NCBI RefSeq assembly: GCF_006974105.1
Contig: NZ_CP036282.1
Location: forward strand, 4,092,001 to 4,156,000
Source: Rhodoferax aquaticus
GTDB lineage: Bacteria > Pseudomonadota > Gammaproteobacteria > Burkholderiales > Burkholderiaceae_C
DNA length: 64,000 nucleotides
Reading direction: 5' to 3'
Shown: in pieces, positions 32,101 through 38,055 of the stretch
Layout of the letters: each line of letters opens with the position of its first letter
How positions within the stretch are numbered: the first letter of the stretch is position 1
Made by a program: the position numbers and the translations under genes
The notes under the pieces: generated by a model
Databases searched by the model: none
What the model was told of the DNA's origin: nothing
Seen by the model: the letters and a program-made list of their open reading frames with translations, nothing else

Positions 32101-34360
32101 GGTCTGAGGCCAGCGCCACCACTTGGGCTGTCCTCAATGCCGCCAATTGGTTGGTCTCCAAGGCGCGCACTTGGTCTGTGGACAAGCCCAGCACTTGCGC
32201 ACTGGTGCCTGCGTTCAAGCCCGCTATTTGCAGGGTCGTCAAGGCCGCCACTTGGCCTGTCGTGAGCGCGCGGATGTCCCTCGTCTCTATCGCCAGTACC
32301 TGGTCCGAGCTCAGCGCCACAATGTTGGCGGTGGTCAAGGCCTGCACTTGGTTGGTTTGCAGCGCCACCACTTGGTCTGTGGTCAAGGCCCGCACGGTGC
32401 TGGTGTTCAAGCCGCTGATCTGGCCCGTAGTCAGCACTTGGATGTCCCGGGTCTCTATCGCTTGCACTTGGGTGCTCGTGAGCGCCGCCAAGGTGGCTGT
32501 GCCTAGACCCAAGCTTTGTACCGTTCCGTTGACCGTGATTCCACCAATTTGTGCGGTGTTCAGCGCAACAATCTGGTCTGTCGTCAAGGCCTGTACTTGG
32601 TTGGTTCGCAAGGCCCCCAACTGGCTGCTGGTCAGCGCTTGGATTTGGTCGCTGTTGAGCGCCGCTACGCTGGCCGTGACCAATGCCGCGACTTGGTTAG
32701 TCTTCAAGGCTTGGATGTCTAGCGTCTCTATCGCCACCACTTGGTCTGTGGTGAGCGCCGCAACACCTGCTGTCGTCAAGGCTTGGATTTGGTTCGTTTG
32801 CAGCGCCACCACTTGGTCTGTGGTCAAGGCGTTGACGGTGGCTGTTGCCAAGGCTGCCACTTGGCGTGTGAGCAGCGCTTGGATGTCCCTCGTCTCTATC
32901 GCTTGGAGTTGCGCTGTCGTGAGCGCTCCTATGCCGCTGGTGGTCAAGGCCTGGATTTGATGGGTCTCCAGCGCCACCACTTGGTCTGTGGACAGGGCCG
33001 CTATCGATTGTGTGGCCAGTGTGCCTATCTGTGTGGTCGTGAGCGCTTGGATGTCTCTCGTCTCTATCGCTTGCACTTGGTTGGTCGTCAGCGCCGCGAT
33101 CGTGCGGGTGTTCAAGCCCGTCACTTGCTGCGTGTTCAAGGCCACGATCTGGTCTGTCAACAGCGCTTGCACTTGGGCGGTCGTCAGCGCTGCCAATCCT
33201 GCGCTGTTGAGCGCTTGGATTTGGTCTGTCGTCAACGCCACCACTTGGCTTGTCAAGAGCGCCGCTACCGTACCCGTCGTCAGGTTGTTGACTTGCCTGC
33301 TATCGAGCGCTTGCACTTGGTCTGAGGCCAGCGCCACCACTTGGGCTGTCCTCAATGCCGCCAATTGGTTGGTCTCCAAGGCGCGCACTTGGTCTGTGGA
33401 CAAGCCCAGCACTTGCGCACTGGTGCCTGCGTTCAAGCCCGCTATTTGCAGGGTCGTCAAGGCCGCCACTTGGCCTGTCGTGAGCGCGCGGATGTCCCTC
33501 GTCTCTATCGCCAGTACCTGGTCCGAGCTCAGCGCCACAATGTTGGCGCTCGTCAAGGCCTGCACTTGGTGCGTTTGCAGCGCCACCACTTGGTCTGTGG
33601 TCAAGGCCTGCACGGTGCTGCTGTTCAAGCCGCTGATCTGGCCCGTAGTCAGCACTTGGATGTCCCGGGTCTCTATCGCTTGCACTTGGGTGCTCGTGAG
33701 CGCCGCCAAGGTGGCTGTGCCTAGACCCAAGCTTTGTACCGTTCCGTTGACCGTGATTCCACCAATTTGTGCGGTGTTCAGCGCAACAATCTGGTCTGTC
33801 GTCAAGGCCTGTACTTGGTTGGTCCGCAGCGCAGCCAGACCCGTCGTGCTCACCGCCCCAATTTGGCTAGAGTTGAATACTTGTATTTGAGCGGTTCTAA
33901 ACGCTGTAATCGCCGAAGTGGTTAATCCGGCGACTTGCAAAGTCGTCATGGCCGCCAGTTGATCCGTTCCGAGCGCAGCGATTTGGCTGGTTTTCAACGC
34001 CGCCAACTGGGTCGTTGTCAGTGCCGCAAAGTCACGCGTCTCTAGCGCATTAACCCAGTCTGTCGTGAGCGAATTGACCGCCCTAGTGTTCAACCCTGCA
34101 ACTTGCGCTGTAGTCAAAGCGACCACTTGGTCGGTGGACAGGGCGGCAATTTGGCCAGTTCCCATGGCCCCTATGGCTGACGTGGAAATCGCCTGCAACT
34201 GGTCCGTCGAGATGGCGGCGAGACTTCGCGTCGTCATCGCAGCGATCTGCGCCGTATTGATAGCAGCGAAGTCGGCAGTAGACAACCCAGTGATCTGCAG
34301 CGTGGTTAACGCTGCGATCTGTGCCGTGGTACTGCCCAAGATAAAGCTTGATGCTGGCAT
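20183..34360 (-). CDS. Giant octapeptide-repeat type I secreted protein, 4,725 residues
   Basis: One uninterrupted 14.2-kb frame. Octads start almost at the N-terminus (GSTTAQIAALTT) and continue for about 540 copies to near residue 4,370. Then come the calcium-loop domain (DLNGDGV, DRNHDGMIN, DTNHDGVIT, DSNSDGV; about 4,384-4,520) and a Pro/Ala-rich tail with KDDLRTKVSSLAQAMGSF. Inside the 406-residue macro-unit there is no Cys, Pro, Trp, Tyr, Phe or Met, and nearly every octad carries Thr or Ser. No Sec signal peptide is seen; the neighbouring ABC and HlyD genes imply type I export. I infer a solenoid fibre for adhesion, biofilm or surface coating. A leucine-lined beta-solenoid and a chain of short capped helices (T-x-x-Q boxes) are both possible folds. 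Confidence 0.9.
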   Translation of the reverse strand: MPASSFILGSTTAQIAALTTLQITGLSTADFAAINTAQIAAMTTRSLAAISTDQLQAISTSAIGAMGTGQIAALSTDQVVALTTAQVAGLNTRAVNSLTTDWVNALETRDFAALTTTQLAALKTSQIAALGTDQLAAMTTLQVAGLTTSAITAFRTAQIQVFNSSQIGAVSTTGLAALRTNQVQALTTDQIVALNTAQIGGITVNGTVQSLGLGTATLAALTSTQVQAIETRDIQVLTTGQISGLNSSTVQALTTDQVVALQTHQVQALTSANIVALSSDQVLAIETRDIRALTTGQVAALTTLQIAGLNAGTSAQVLGLSTDQVRALETNQLAALRTAQVVALASDQVQALDSRQVNNLTTGTVAALLTSQVVALTTDQIQALNSAGLAALTTAQVQALLTDQIVALNTQQVTGLNTRTIAALTTNQVQAIETRDIQALTTTQIGTLATQSIAALSTDQVVALETHQIQALTTSGIGALTTAQLQAIETRDIQALLTRQVAALATATVNALTTDQVVALQTNQIQALTTAGVAALTTDQVVAIETLDIQALKTNQVAALVTASVAALNSDQIQALTSSQLGALRTNQVQALTTDQIVALNTAQIGGITVNGTVQSLGLGTATLAALTSTQVQAIETRDIQVLTTGQISGLNTSTVRALTTDQVVALQTNQVQALTTANIVALSSDQVLAIETRDIRALTTGQVAALTTLQIAGLNAGTSAQVLGLSTDQVRALETNQLAALRTAQVVALASDQVQALDSRQVNNLTTGTVAALLTSQVVALTTDQIQALNSAGLAALTTAQVQALLTDQIVALNTQQVTGLNTRTIAALTTNQVQAIETRDIQALTTTQIGTLATQSIAALSTDQVVALETHQIQALTTSGIGALTTAQLQAIETRDIQALLTRQVAALATATVNALTTDQVVALQTNQIQALTTAGVAALTTDQVVAIETLDIQALKTNQVAALVTASVAALNSDQIQALTSSQLGALRTNQVQALTTDQIVALNTAQIGGITVNGTVQSLGLGTATLAALTSTQVQAIETRDIQVLTTGQISGLNTSTVRALTTDQVVALQTNQVQALTTANIVALSSDQVLAIETRDIRALTTGQVAALTTLQIAGLNAGTSAQVLGLSTDQVRALETNQLAALRTAQVVALASDQVQALDSRQVNNLTTGTVAALLTSQVVALTTDQIQALNSAGLAALTTAQVQALLTDQIVALNTQQVTGLNTRTIAALTTNQVQAIETRDIQALTTTQIGTLATQSIAALSTDQVVALETHQIQALTTSGIGALTTAQLQAIETRDIQALLTRQVAALATATVNALTTDQVVALQTNQIQALTTAGVAALTTDQVVAIETRDIQALLTGQVAALVTASVAALNSDQIQALTSSQLGALRTNQVQALTTDQIVALNTAQIGGITVNGTVQSLGLGTATLAALTSTQVQAIETRDIQVLTTGQISGLNTSTVRALTTDQVVALQTNQVQALTTANIVALSSDQVLAIETRDIRALTTGQVAALTTLQIAGLNAGTSAQVLGLSTDQVRALETNQLAALRTAQVVALASDQVRALDSRQVNNLTTGTVAALLTSQVVALTTDQIQALNSAGLAALTTAQVQALLTDQIVALNTQQVTGLNTRTIAALTTNQVQAIETRDIQALTTTQIGTLATQSIAALSTDQVVALETHQIQALTTSGIGALTTAQLQAIETRDIQALLTRQVAALATATVNALTTDQVVALQTNQIQALTTAGVAALTTDQVVAIETLDIQALKTNQVAALVTASVAALNSDQIQALTSSQLGALRTNQVQALTTDQIVALNTAQIGGITVNGTVQSLGLGTATLAALTSTQVQAIETRDIQVLTTGQISGLNTSTVRALTTDQVVALQTNQVQALTTANIVALSSDQVLAIETRDIRALTTGQVAALTTLQIAGLNAGTSAQVLGLSTDQVRALETNQLAALRTAQVVALASDQVQALDSRQVNNLTTGTVAALLTSQVVALTTDQIQALNSAGLAALTTAQVQALLTDQIVALNTQQVTGLNTRTIAALTTNQVQAIETRDIQALTTTQIGTLATQSIAALSTDQVVALETHQIQALTTSGIGALTTAQLQAIETRDIQALLTRQVAALATATVNALTTDQVVALQTNQIQALTTAGVAALTTDQVVAIETRDIQALLTGQVAALVTASVAALNSDQIQALTSSQLGALRTNQVQALTTDQIVALNTAQIGGITVNGTVQSLGLGTATLAALTSTQVQAIETRDIQVLTTGQISGLNTSTVRALTTDQVVALQTNQVQALTTANIVALSSDQVLAIETRDIRALTTGQVAALTTLQIAGLNAGTSAQVLGLSTDQVRALETNQLAALRTAQVVALASDQVQALDSRQVNNLTTGTVAALLTSQVVALTTDQIQALNSAGLAALTTAQVQALLTDQIVALNTQQVTGLNTRTIAALTTNQVQAIETRDIQALTTTQIGTLATQSIAALSTDQVVALETHQIQALTTSGIGALTTAQLQAIETRDIQALLTRQVAALATATVNALTTDQVVALQTNQIQALTTAGVAALTTDQVVAIETLDIQALKTNQVAALVTASVAALNSDQIQALTSSQLGALRTNQVQALTTDQIVALNTAQIGGITVNGTVQSLGLGTATLAALTSTQVQAIETRDIQVLTTGQISGLNTSTVRALTTDQVVALQTNQVQALTTANIVALSSDQVLAIETRDIRALTTGQVAALTTLQIAGLNAGTSAQVLGLSTDQVRALETNQLAALRTAQVVALASDQVRALDSRQVNNLTTGTVAALLTSQVVALTTDQIQALNSAGLAALTTAQVQALLTDQIVALNTQQVTGLNTRTIAALTTNQVQAIETRDIQALTTTQIGTLATQSIAALSTDQVVALETHQIQALTTSGIGALTTAQLQAIETRDIQALLTRQVAALATATVNALTTDQVVALQTNQIQALTTAGVAALTTDQVVAIETLDIQALKTNQIAALVTASVAALNSDQIQALTSSQLGALRTNQVQALTTDQIVALNTAQIGGITVNGTVQSLGLGTATLAALTSTQVQAIETRDIQVLTTGQISGLNTSTVRALTTDQVVALQTNQVQALTTANIVALSSDQVLAIETRDIRALTTGQVAALTTLQIAGLNAGTSAQVLGLSTDQVRALETNQLAALRTAQVVALASDQVQALDSRQVNNLTTGTVAALLTSQVVALTTDQIQALNSAGLAALTTAQVQALLTDQIVALNTQQVTGLNTRTIAALTTNQVQAIETRDIQALTTTQIGTLATQSIAALSTDQVVALETHQIQALTTSGIGALTTAQLQAIETRDIQALLTRQVAALATATVNALTTDQVVALQTNQIQALTTAGVAALTTDQVVAIETLDIQALKTNQVAALVTASVAALNSDQIQALTSSQLGALRTNQVQALTTDQIVALNTAQIGGITVNGTVQSLGLGTATLAALTSTQVQAIETRDIQVLTTGQISGLNTSTVRALTTDQVVALQTNQVQALTTANIVALSSDQVLAIETRDIRALTTGQVAALTTLQIAGLNAGTSAQVLGLSTDQVRALETNQLAALRTAQVVALASDQVQALDSRQVNNLTTGTVAALLTSQVVALTTDQIQALNSAGLAALTTAQVQALLTDQIVALNTQQVTGLNTRTIAALTTNQVQAIETRDIQALTTTQIGTLATQSIAALSTDQVVALETHQIQALTTSGIGALTTAQLQAIETRDIQALLTRQVAALATATVNALTTDQVVALQTNQIQALTTAGVAALTTDQVVAIETLDIQALKTNQVAALVTASVAALNSDQIQALTSSQLGALRTNQVQALTTDQIVALNTAQIGGITVNGTVQSLGLGTATLAALTSTQVQAIETRDIQVLTTGQISGLNTSTVQALTTDQVVALQTNQVQALTTSGIGALTTAQLQAIETRDIQALLTRQVAALATATVNALTTDQVVALQTNQIQALTTAGVAALTTDQVVAIETLDIKALLTGQVAALVTASVAALNSDQIQALTSSQLGALRTNQVQALTTDQIVALNTAQIGGITVNGTVQSLGLGTATLAALTSSQVQAIETRDIQVLTTAQVSSLTTSTVSALSTAQIVALQTLQIQSLSTAGLAALSTDQVQAFETVDVQALRTNQVAALTTAAVNALTTNQLVALTTNQIQSLTTAGIASLTSVQVQAIETVDVQALRTNQVLALTTSTLAALVTDQVQALTTSQLGALSTAQVQALTTDQVVALSTAQVSGLTTSTLAALTTDQVQAIETLDIQALRTSQVAGLSTGTVAALSTNQIQALTTNQVQSLSTSSITALTTTQMRAFETADLVALKTSQIAAFSSAQAEAFTTNQVEAFTSAQIAAFVTGSYSYLTTGTPIILDLNGDGVRTLSIDSGVKFDLFAEGQSVSTGWVSGSDGLLVLDRNHDGMINDGSELFGSSTKLANGQKAADGYAALRELDTNHDGVITSADAMYADLRVWVDSNSDGVSQAGETKTLASLGIAKINVNAQVGTARDNGNLVGLTSTYETTDGVTHAAADVWFLADKAPKVAATAPAPSSTNVDKAIAALAPANPQAVLAEPAGAAGAAPVPHQALASSLIQAPALVPDAKAQPALEPKDDLRTKVSSLAQAMGSFGSSGVLPEEGKLAIEPAKSVQPSLTPATLAVASMADVMKQFDANGQPLAGGGTAATASNSLKLAITQDPSSTNILSSGGKT
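22100..33825 (-). repeat. Macrosatellite: nine 1,218-bp tandem units plus a 609-bp half unit
   Basis: A unique 11-residue block (ITVNGTVQSLG) marks each unit. Its anchors lie at about 22163, 22772, 23990, 25208, 26426, 27644, 28862, 30080, 31298, 32516 and 33734, so nine intervals are exactly 1,218 bp and one is 609 bp. Each unit encodes 50 octads, 48 of eight residues and two of eleven, summing to 406 residues. Units differ by only a few substitutions and all preserve frame. Shared variants repeat every third unit, giving a 3,654-bp higher order. Near-identity indicates recent expansion and continuing homogenisation by recombination. Confidence 0.95.
22163..22771 (-). repeat. Half-length macro-unit, internal deletion of exactly 203 codons
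   Basis: The last unit (C-terminal side) lacks octads 32-50 and 1-6 of the standard order. The junction joins LQTNQVQALTT to SGIGAL, two places where neighbouring octads are nearly identical (QVQALTT/QIQALTT). This is what recombination between mismatched octads within the array would produce. The loss is 609 bp, so frame and octad phase are both kept. Confidence 0.85.
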
Positions 34361-34682
34361 TTCTATGACCCCTATGACTTCGTCACCGACATGTAGAACT
34401 CGACGTCTCTGGCCAACTTGCGACTGGAAAAACCGTAATTATTCAAACAACTACGGCATTCCCCCCTCCAAAGTCACAAACACCAGCTACGACGCCGCGC
34501 AATCCGATGGATTACGCCCGTTCCCTAACAACGGCACAATTTCTGATAACTTAAGTAAATAAAAATCTTATTTACATGGCGATTCACAAAGAACCGCGTT
34601 AGACGTGAAGTTACCGTACAACTGCAGCTGCATAAGCCCCCAAAACGATAGAAAAGGGCCCTTACTTAAACACGCGAGATGC
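34361..34682. other. Gene-free stretch upstream of the giant repeat gene
   Basis: These 322 bases separate the Sel1 gene stop from the giant gene start and probably hold its promoter or leader. An 8+8 inverted repeat (GTAAATAA-N5-TTATTTAC) lies at 34555-34575, an AT-rich operator candidate. On the minus strand GGAGGGGGG precedes ATG-CCG-TAG (34451-34459), a strong ribosome site on a two-codon reading frame 91 bases before the giant gene. The giant gene itself has AGGGG about nine bases before its ATG. I see no recognisable -35/-10 pair or riboswitch. Confidence 0.4.
34555..34575. promoter_or_regulatory. AT-rich inverted repeat, candidate operator of the giant repeat gene
   Basis: GTAAATAA and TTATTTAC are perfect reverse complements around a five-base centre. 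The element is about 195 bases upstream of the giant gene's ATG. As RNA it would form only a weak hairpin without a U-run, so a protein-binding site is more plausible than a terminator. No matching regulator is encoded nearby. Confidence 0.3.
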
Positions 34683-36599
34683 TTATAGATGTGGCTTCAG
34701 TGCGTTCGCATTGGCACGGGCTGCGGCCCATGCGTCAACGCGGCGCTGAGCTTCAGCCGCTTGGGCTGCGTCCAACTGCTGCTGAGACCGCTCACTGTTG
34801 ATGCGTCCAGCATCATCGCCCGCGGCTTTGGCCAGCAAGAACCACTTATGGGCTTCGACCAGATCCAATGGGGCGGCTTGGCCCGTGGCATACATCAAGC
34901 CCAGCCGGGCCTGGGCGCTGCCAACACCTTGGTTAGCGGCTTCAAGGAACCAATGAAACATTTGGGCCAGGCTCTCGGAACGCGGATGCTTGGCCTTGCT
35001 CAGGTGAAGCGCCAAGTTGTATTGCGCCTCTGGGTCGCCTTGCTCTGCGGCTTTGGCCCACCACGCCAAGGCCTTCTCGTCTTCTTTGATGCGGGCATAC
35101 ATAAGACCTAAGGTTGCCTGAGCCGGCACAAAGCCGCTCTCAGCCGACTTGTGGCACAAAGCAAACGCTTGGCGCAGGTCCTTAGCCACACCAGGTGCCC
35201 CGCTGGCAAATACAGCCCCCATATTCCACTGCGCCTTGGCGTCACCCTGGTCAGCGGCCTTTTCCAGCCAGATCAGGGCTTGGATAAGGTCTGACTCAAC
35301 GCCATAGCCTTCTAAATAGAAGGCACCTAAAGCGCCTTGGGCAACGGCCAAGCCTTGCTCCGCTGCACGCGCACACCAAGCAAAGGCTTGGGCGGCGCTC
35401 TGCTTGACGCCAGATCCCTTGGCATAGCACCTGCTCAAACGCCATTGGGCTTGCTTATCCCCTTGTTCAGCGCCTTCTTTAAAACAAGCAAATGCCAACG
35501 TCGCCTGATTCGACGCAAAAACTTCACCCAATGCCAGATGGCCATGCGGTGCGCCCTCCTGCGCGGCCTTGAAATACCAAGAAACGCCCTGCAGACGTTG
35601 TTCAGGTGTCGACTTGGACTTCGACAGATGCTGCCCTACCGCCACCATGGCATCTGCGTTGCCGAGTTGAGCCGCTTTTTCATACCATTGCATAGCCACT
35701 AGCGGGTACTCTTCTTCATAGCGACGCGCCAGTGCCAACTGTGCACGCGTTTCGTCTTGGTTGGCGGCACGCGCAAACCATGTTTGGGCTTGCTCCTCGT
35801 CTTGGGTAACACCTATGCCCGCCTCGTACATCAGGCCCAAGTGGTAACGCACCTCGGCATCCCCTGTCTCGGCTACGCTCACCCAAGCGACGTCCGTGCG
35901 GCGGCGTTCTTGGTTGGCATGGCGGCGCTTGGTACGACCCTTTTCTTTGGCCCGCCCAAAGCCCTCGGCATCTAGCCGGTGCATGGCCACTAGAGCGGGC
36001 GGGTAGAACTGCTTTGCCGCCTTACGGTACCAGTCCATGGCCACGGCCACTTCTTTGTGCACCCCATCCCCCGCTGCGTAAGCTGCACCCAGCGCACATT
36101 GGGCGGGCGCGAAGTCTTGTTCTGCTGCTTGTTGCAGCCAATGCATGGCTTTGCTGGGGTCTGTGTCTACGCCTTTGCCTTGGAGGTAGGCCTGTGCCAG
36201 GCCATACTGCGCCTCGGCAAGCCCTTGTGTGGCCGCGCGCTCCAAGCAATGCACTGCCGCATCGGCATGAGCCGATGCATACAGTTTGCCCAAACGGTAG
36301 CTTGCTTTTACATGGCCGCGCTCTGCGGCCTTCATGAACCAATGAAAAGCCTGGTGTACATTGCGTTCTATCGCAATGCCGCTGGCGTAGCGCGTGGCCA
36401 AGAGATACTGTGCTGGCAAAAAACCTCTCTCCGCCGCTTGACGTATCCATCCCAAGGCTTTTTCGAAGTCTTGTTCAACGCCCACACCATTGGCGTACAT
36501 CAAGCCTACTTCGTACTGAGCCTCTACCAAACCAAACCGCGCAGACTTCAGCGTCCGCGTAAATGCTGCTTTTTCACGAGAAGGACCTTTGGTCACCAT
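34683..36599 (-). CDS. Sel1-repeat (TPR-like) protein
   Basis: A 638-residue alpha-solenoid made of about fifteen 36-residue Sel1 repeats, seen as recurring AQYxLGxMYAxGxGVxxDxxxAxxWxxxAAExG. There is no signal peptide or membrane segment, so it should be cytoplasmic. Sel1 proteins scaffold protein complexes and often bind secreted proteins, cell-envelope machinery or signalling partners. Its place between the outer-membrane component and the giant substrate suggests a chaperone or assembly factor for export; this is inference. GAGG lies seven bases before the ATG. Repeats are diverged at the DNA level, unlike the neighbouring macrosatellite. Confidence 0.85.
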   Translation of the reverse strand: MVTKGPSREKAAFTRTLKSARFGLVEAQYEVGLMYANGVGVEQDFEKALGWIRQAAERGFLPAQYLLATRYASGIAIERNVHQAFHWFMKAAERGHVKASYRLGKLYASAHADAAVHCLERAATQGLAEAQYGLAQAYLQGKGVDTDPSKAMHWLQQAAEQDFAPAQCALGAAYAAGDGVHKEVAVAMDWYRKAAKQFYPPALVAMHRLDAEGFGRAKEKGRTKRRHANQERRRTDVAWVSVAETGDAEVRYHLGLMYEAGIGVTQDEEQAQTWFARAANQDETRAQLALARRYEEEYPLVAMQWYEKAAQLGNADAMVAVGQHLSKSKSTPEQRLQGVSWYFKAAQEGAPHGHLALGEVFASNQATLAFACFKEGAEQGDKQAQWRLSRCYAKGSGVKQSAAQAFAWCARAAEQGLAVAQGALGAFYLEGYGVESDLIQALIWLEKAADQGDAKAQWNMGAVFASGAPGVAKDLRQAFALCHKSAESGFVPAQATLGLMYARIKEDEKALAWWAKAAEQGDPEAQYNLALHLSKAKHPRSESLAQMFHWFLEAANQGVGSAQARLGLMYATGQAAPLDLVEAHKWFLLAKAAGDDAGRINSERSQQQLDAAQAAEAQRRVDAWAAARANANALKPHL

Positions 36600-36647
36600 G
36601 TAATGCCTCTATCTAACTAGATAGTAGAAAACCAACGACGAAGGGGC

Positions 36648-37997
36648 CTAATCAGCACGTTGTTCCCCCCCGCCTAATGCCTTGTACAACTGCACTGCCG
36701 ATTCAAGCTGGGCTCTGCGAACCTGCAAGGCTGCCTGCTGGGCGGCAAACAGCTCACGCTGGGCGTCCAACACTTCCAAATATCCCACCATGCCTGCGTT
36801 ATGCCGCGCCCAGGCTATTTGCAAGCGTCGCTCTTGCGAGGCCTTGTTGACATTGGCTGAACGCATTTGCGCCACAAGCGAAGCACGTGCCGCCAATTGA
36901 TCGGACACCTCGCGAAATGCCAACTGAATCGTCCGCTCATACTCTGCAAGGGCTATCGACTTGCGCGCCTCGGCCACTTCAACCCCTGCCGCCGTGCGCC
37001 CCCCATCAAACAAAGCAGGCAAAGAAAATCGAGGGCTGAACGAGGTAGTACTACCGCTGAGCAGGCTTGCCAAGCCTTGGCTAGCAACACCAAACCCGGC
37101 GACCAACGCGATCTTGGGAAAGAATGCTGTACGCGCAACGCCAATGTTGGCGTGGGCAGCCCGCAGCCGCTGCTCGCTGGCCATGACATCGGGGCGAACC
37201 AATAGCACCTCGCTAGGCAAGCCAGGCGCAAGCGCCAAGTCAAGATCTTGCTCCTCCAGGGCATAGCCGGGAGTTTGCATCACGGCGACCTTGCCCACCA
37301 AGTAGTCCAAGCGATTTTTCACGGCCACGCGTTGATACTGGACATCCGCCAACGCGGACTTGGCCATCTCTAAAATGCCTGCCGCTTGCTGCACCTCAAA
37401 GTCGTTGAGGCCGCCTAGGTCTCGCCCTTTGGTCAGCAACTCCAAGGACTGCTCACGGGCATCGGCAGTAGCTTGCGAGAGCTCAGCCATTGCATCCAAC
37501 TGCAAAAGCGTGAAGTAGGCGCTAGCCACATCCGCGACCAAAGAAATGCGCACGGCTCGGCGGGCCTCTTCGGTAGCCAAGAAGCTGAAACGCGCGGAGT
37601 CTGACAGACCAGCCAAGCGCCCCCAAAAGTCCAGCTCATAAGACACCACAGCCAGCGGAGCCTCGATCATGGTCAATGAAGCGCCGGCCGTTGCACCCAG
37701 ACTTAAAGACGGCAGCCCTTCTGCTTTGGTCACCCCATACAGAGCCCGCGCTTCTACGACACGCGCCGCGGCAATTTTGAGGTCTCGGTTGTTTTCCAGC
37801 GCTTGGGTAATCAGGGATTGCAAACGCGGGTCGGCGAAGTAATTGCGCCAGTGGGTCTTGGCGGCATCGTGCGGCGTAAGCTCAATGTCGGGCGCACTCC
37901 AAGCCTGAGGTACAGGCGCGTCAGGGCGTTTCAAATCCGATGTCTGGGAACACCCGATCAGAAACGCACAAAGGCCAATCAACAGAAATCTGGGCAT
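36648..37997 (-). CDS. Outer-membrane efflux lipoprotein (NodT/OprM family), probable type I channel
   Basis: A 449-residue TolC-superfamily channel subunit. From the ATG at 37997 the protein opens MPRFLLIGLCAFLIGC, a lipoprotein signal with the lipidated cysteine at 16. DPRLQSLITQALENNRDLKIAAARVVEARA, VSYELDFWGRL and LVRPDVMASEQRLRAAHANIGVARTAFFPKI are family hallmarks. The frame extends to 38075, but without signal-peptide character. Such proteins normally serve RND or MFS pumps, yet no pump gene is here. Its position at the head of the type I locus suggests it is the trimeric outer channel of that system. Confidence 0.88.
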   Translation of the reverse strand: MPRFLLIGLCAFLIGCSQTSDLKRPDAPVPQAWSAPDIELTPHDAAKTHWRNYFADPRLQSLITQALENNRDLKIAAARVVEARALYGVTKAEGLPSLSLGATAGASLTMIEAPLAVVSYELDFWGRLAGLSDSARFSFLATEEARRAVRISLVADVASAYFTLLQLDAMAELSQATADAREQSLELLTKGRDLGGLNDFEVQQAAGILEMAKSALADVQYQRVAVKNRLDYLVGKVAVMQTPGYALEEQDLDLALAPGLPSEVLLVRPDVMASEQRLRAAHANIGVARTAFFPKIALVAGFGVASQGLASLLSGSTTSFSPRFSLPALFDGGRTAAGVEVAEARKSIALAEYERTIQLAFREVSDQLAARASLVAQMRSANVNKASQERRLQIAWARHNAGMVGYLEVLDAQRELFAAQQAALQVRRAQLESAVQLYKALGGGEQRAD

Positions 37998-38055
37998 GGG
38001 CAAACAAGGCAAACAACTACGAACTTGAGATGCTACCCACGCGCGCACAGACAGT

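Noticed and set aside
22100..33825. CRISPR-like array
   Set aside because: The repeats are coding, 1,218 bp long and contiguous with no spacers; no cas genes are present.
21450..33925. Long plus-strand open frames (up to 396 codons, recurring every 1,218 bp) opposite the giant repeat gene
   Set aside because: They are antisense shadows: the 24-bp octad and its codon use keep the other frames free of stops. They have Cys/Trp-rich composition unlike real proteins and no ribosome sites.
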